Of a DNA stretch of 35,536 nucleotides, positions 34,793 to 35,536 are shown in pieces; position 1 is the first letter of the stretch, and each line of letters starts with the position of its first letter. The notes under the pieces were generated by a model. That model searched no databases, was not told the origin of the DNA, and saw only the letters and a program-made list of their open reading frames with translations. Position numbers and translations under genes: made by a program. The stretch covers positions 1 to 35,536 of the forward strand of contig CADECY010000098.1 of assembly GCA_902825945.1 (NCBI GenBank), given 5' to 3'. This DNA comes from an uncultured Acidobacteriota bacterium (lineage in GTDB: Bacteria; Acidobacteriota; Terriglobia; Bryobacterales; Bryobacteraceae).

Positions 34793-34997
34793 CAGCCGCG
34801 GCGGCTTCGGCGGCCTTCTTGAGCTCTTTCTTGGTCGGCGGGGCTTGTTCGTTGCGGTAGTCGTGTTCGCTGTAACAACTGCGGCAACGGACCTTCGCCG
34901 CCTTGCCATCCATGAGGGAGCAGATCACGTGATTGGTGATCCGTTTGCATTTGATGCAAAAATCGTCGATGTCGTCTCCAAGCCGAAGCTCAAACAT
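34761..34997 (-). CDS. Small zinc-ribbon protein with Lys/Ala tail
   Basis: This 78-residue protein starts at the ATG at 34997 after AAAGGTTG on the minus strand. Two Cys pairs, 'CIKC' at 14-17 and 'CRSC' at 38-41, are spaced as in a zinc ribbon, with the conserved-looking 'TNHVICSLMDGKAAKVRC' between them. The last 25 residues are Lys/Ala-rich ('KKELKKAAEAAAAAS'), which would form a flexible or helical tail. I do not recognise a named function; a nucleic-acid or ribosome-associated role is possible from the fold type. It has its own predicted promoter and overlaps the permease gene tail to tail. Confidence 0.7.
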   Translation of the reverse strand: MFELRLGDDIDDFCIKCKRITNHVICSLMDGKAAKVRCRSCYSEHDYRNEQAPPTKKELKKAAEAAAAASQADPPVAD

Positions 34998-35020
34998 TTT
35001 TCAACCTTTGTGTTTTATGC

Positions 35021-35048
35021 AGTATATCGGATTTTAGCGCAATAGCAA
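35021..35048 (-). promoter_or_regulatory. Predicted sigma-70-type promoter of the zinc-ribbon gene
   Basis: On the minus strand TTGCTA (35048 to 35043) and TATACT (35026 to 35021) are separated by 16 nt, matching 4/6 and 5/6 of the consensus. Transcription would begin near 35014, leaving a leader of about 17 nt with the AAAGGTTG ribosome site before the ATG at 34997. The -35 box lies inside the 3' end of the upstream chromate-transporter gene. Confidence 0.45.
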
Positions 35049-35536
35049 ACCACAAAGTGCACCAGCGGCAATCACCCAGACAGTGTCCACCGCGGTCAAC
35101 GTGAGCACGGCCACGCTCGCGGCTGCGATGGCCGCGGCGGCCCAGCCGGTCACGGCATCACGGGCCAGCGGGACCGCGGACGCCAGAATCAGCCCCGCGG
35201 CGGCGAGAACCACCGCGCGAATCGCGCGCTTGACACCGGGATTTTCCGCGCGCCGGCCAAGTGTCCGCAGCAGCGCAATGATCAGGAACGCGGGCGTCAC
35301 CACAGCGCCGAGACCGGCGATCGCGCCCGGAGTTCCCGCCACGAAATATCCGACACCGACGAGATAGAGCCCGTTCGGTCCCGGCGCAAGGCGCCCCATG
35401 GCCACCGCCGTCGTGAGTTGGCGCTCGGTCAACACGCGCCGTTGCACGACCAGATCGTCGTGCACCACCACCAGCGACGTCATGCCGCTGAAGGACGTGA
35501 GCGTCGCTTTTAGTAGCAGCAGATACAGCAGGAGTG
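35034..35536 (-). CDS. Chromate transporter (ChrA/CHR family) half, 5' end beyond window
   Basis: The frame is open to the right edge, so the true start lies outside the window and the ATG at 35483 is probably internal. The visible part starts in a hydrophobic segment ('LLLYLLLLKATLTSFSG') and continues with the family core: 'LVVQRRVLTERQLTTAVAMG', 'LAPGPNGLYLVGVGYFVAG' and 'PGAIAGLGAVVTPAFL', then two to three more helices. The 'APGPN' motif is characteristic of the CHR domain. Many bacteria encode this as two short half-proteins; at about 167 visible residues this fits one half, whose partner would lie to the right. The family exports chromate or handles sulfate-like anions; actual chromate transport is not shown by sequence alone. 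Confidence 0.82.
   Translation of the reverse strand, partial: LLLYLLLLKATLTSFSGMTSLVVVHDDLVVQRRVLTERQLTTAVAMGRLAPGPNGLYLVGVGYFVAGTPGAIAGLGAVVTPAFLIIALLRTLGRRAENPGVKRAIRAVVLAAAGLILASAVPLARDAVTGWAAAAIAAASVAVLTLTAVDTVWVIAAGALCGLLLR

Overview
This is GC-rich DNA, almost certainly from an acidobacterium of the Solibacter/Bryobacter type. The main reason is three roughly 1,100-residue Oar-like TonB-dependent receptors. Each has an N-terminal carboxypeptidase-regulatory domain and a C-terminal Phe, and they sit beside Tat-exported hydrolases. Adaptor-rich efflux operons, SBBP/BACON surface proteins and small Ala/Lys-tailed zinc-ribbon proteins point the same way. The assignment rests on recognised protein families, not on a marker-gene comparison. 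No insertion sequence, prophage or CRISPR array was seen.

Layout. Positions 1-2327 (+) hold the C-terminal part of a large SBBP/BACON/fibronectin-III-like surface protein cut by the window edge. Positions 12517 to 2335 (-) look like one six-gene transcription unit: three different HlyD/MacA-type periplasmic adaptors, a MacB/FtsX-type ABC permease without its ATPase, a TolC-type outer-membrane channel, and mutL. Positions 12686-14161 (-) encode a Tat-exported protein resembling the N,N-dimethylformamidase large subunit, divergent from the first Oar-like receptor (14311-17622, +). A badly decayed gene (about 17699-18430) follows, then a sialidase, secG and tRNA-Leu(GAG). A methyltransferase with two Cys knuckles (-) faces away from the second Oar-like receptor (21295-24507, +). 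A VapBC-like toxin-antitoxin pair follows, with its PIN toxin frameshifted in a G run. The third Oar-like receptor (30253 to 26993, -) is coupled by a TGATG junction to a Tat-exported five-bladed-propeller hydrolase. The last part has a TlpA-like thioredoxin, a CCA-adding-type nucleotidyltransferase, an APC permease with a cytosolic C-terminal domain, a small zinc-ribbon protein and a chromate-transporter half cut by the right edge.

How the genes fit together. The left third is an export machine spanning both membranes, linked to DNA mismatch repair. The middle and right are mostly uptake and breakdown of external polymers or amides: outer-membrane receptors paired with exported hydrolases. 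Housekeeping genes (mutL, secG, tRNA-Leu, cca) are interspersed. The most unusual feature is the efflux operon. It has three non-identical adaptors and no ATPase, and two of the adaptors carry very large low-complexity insertions at different points of the adaptor fold, one of which contains a Spy/CpxP-like LTxxQ helical segment.
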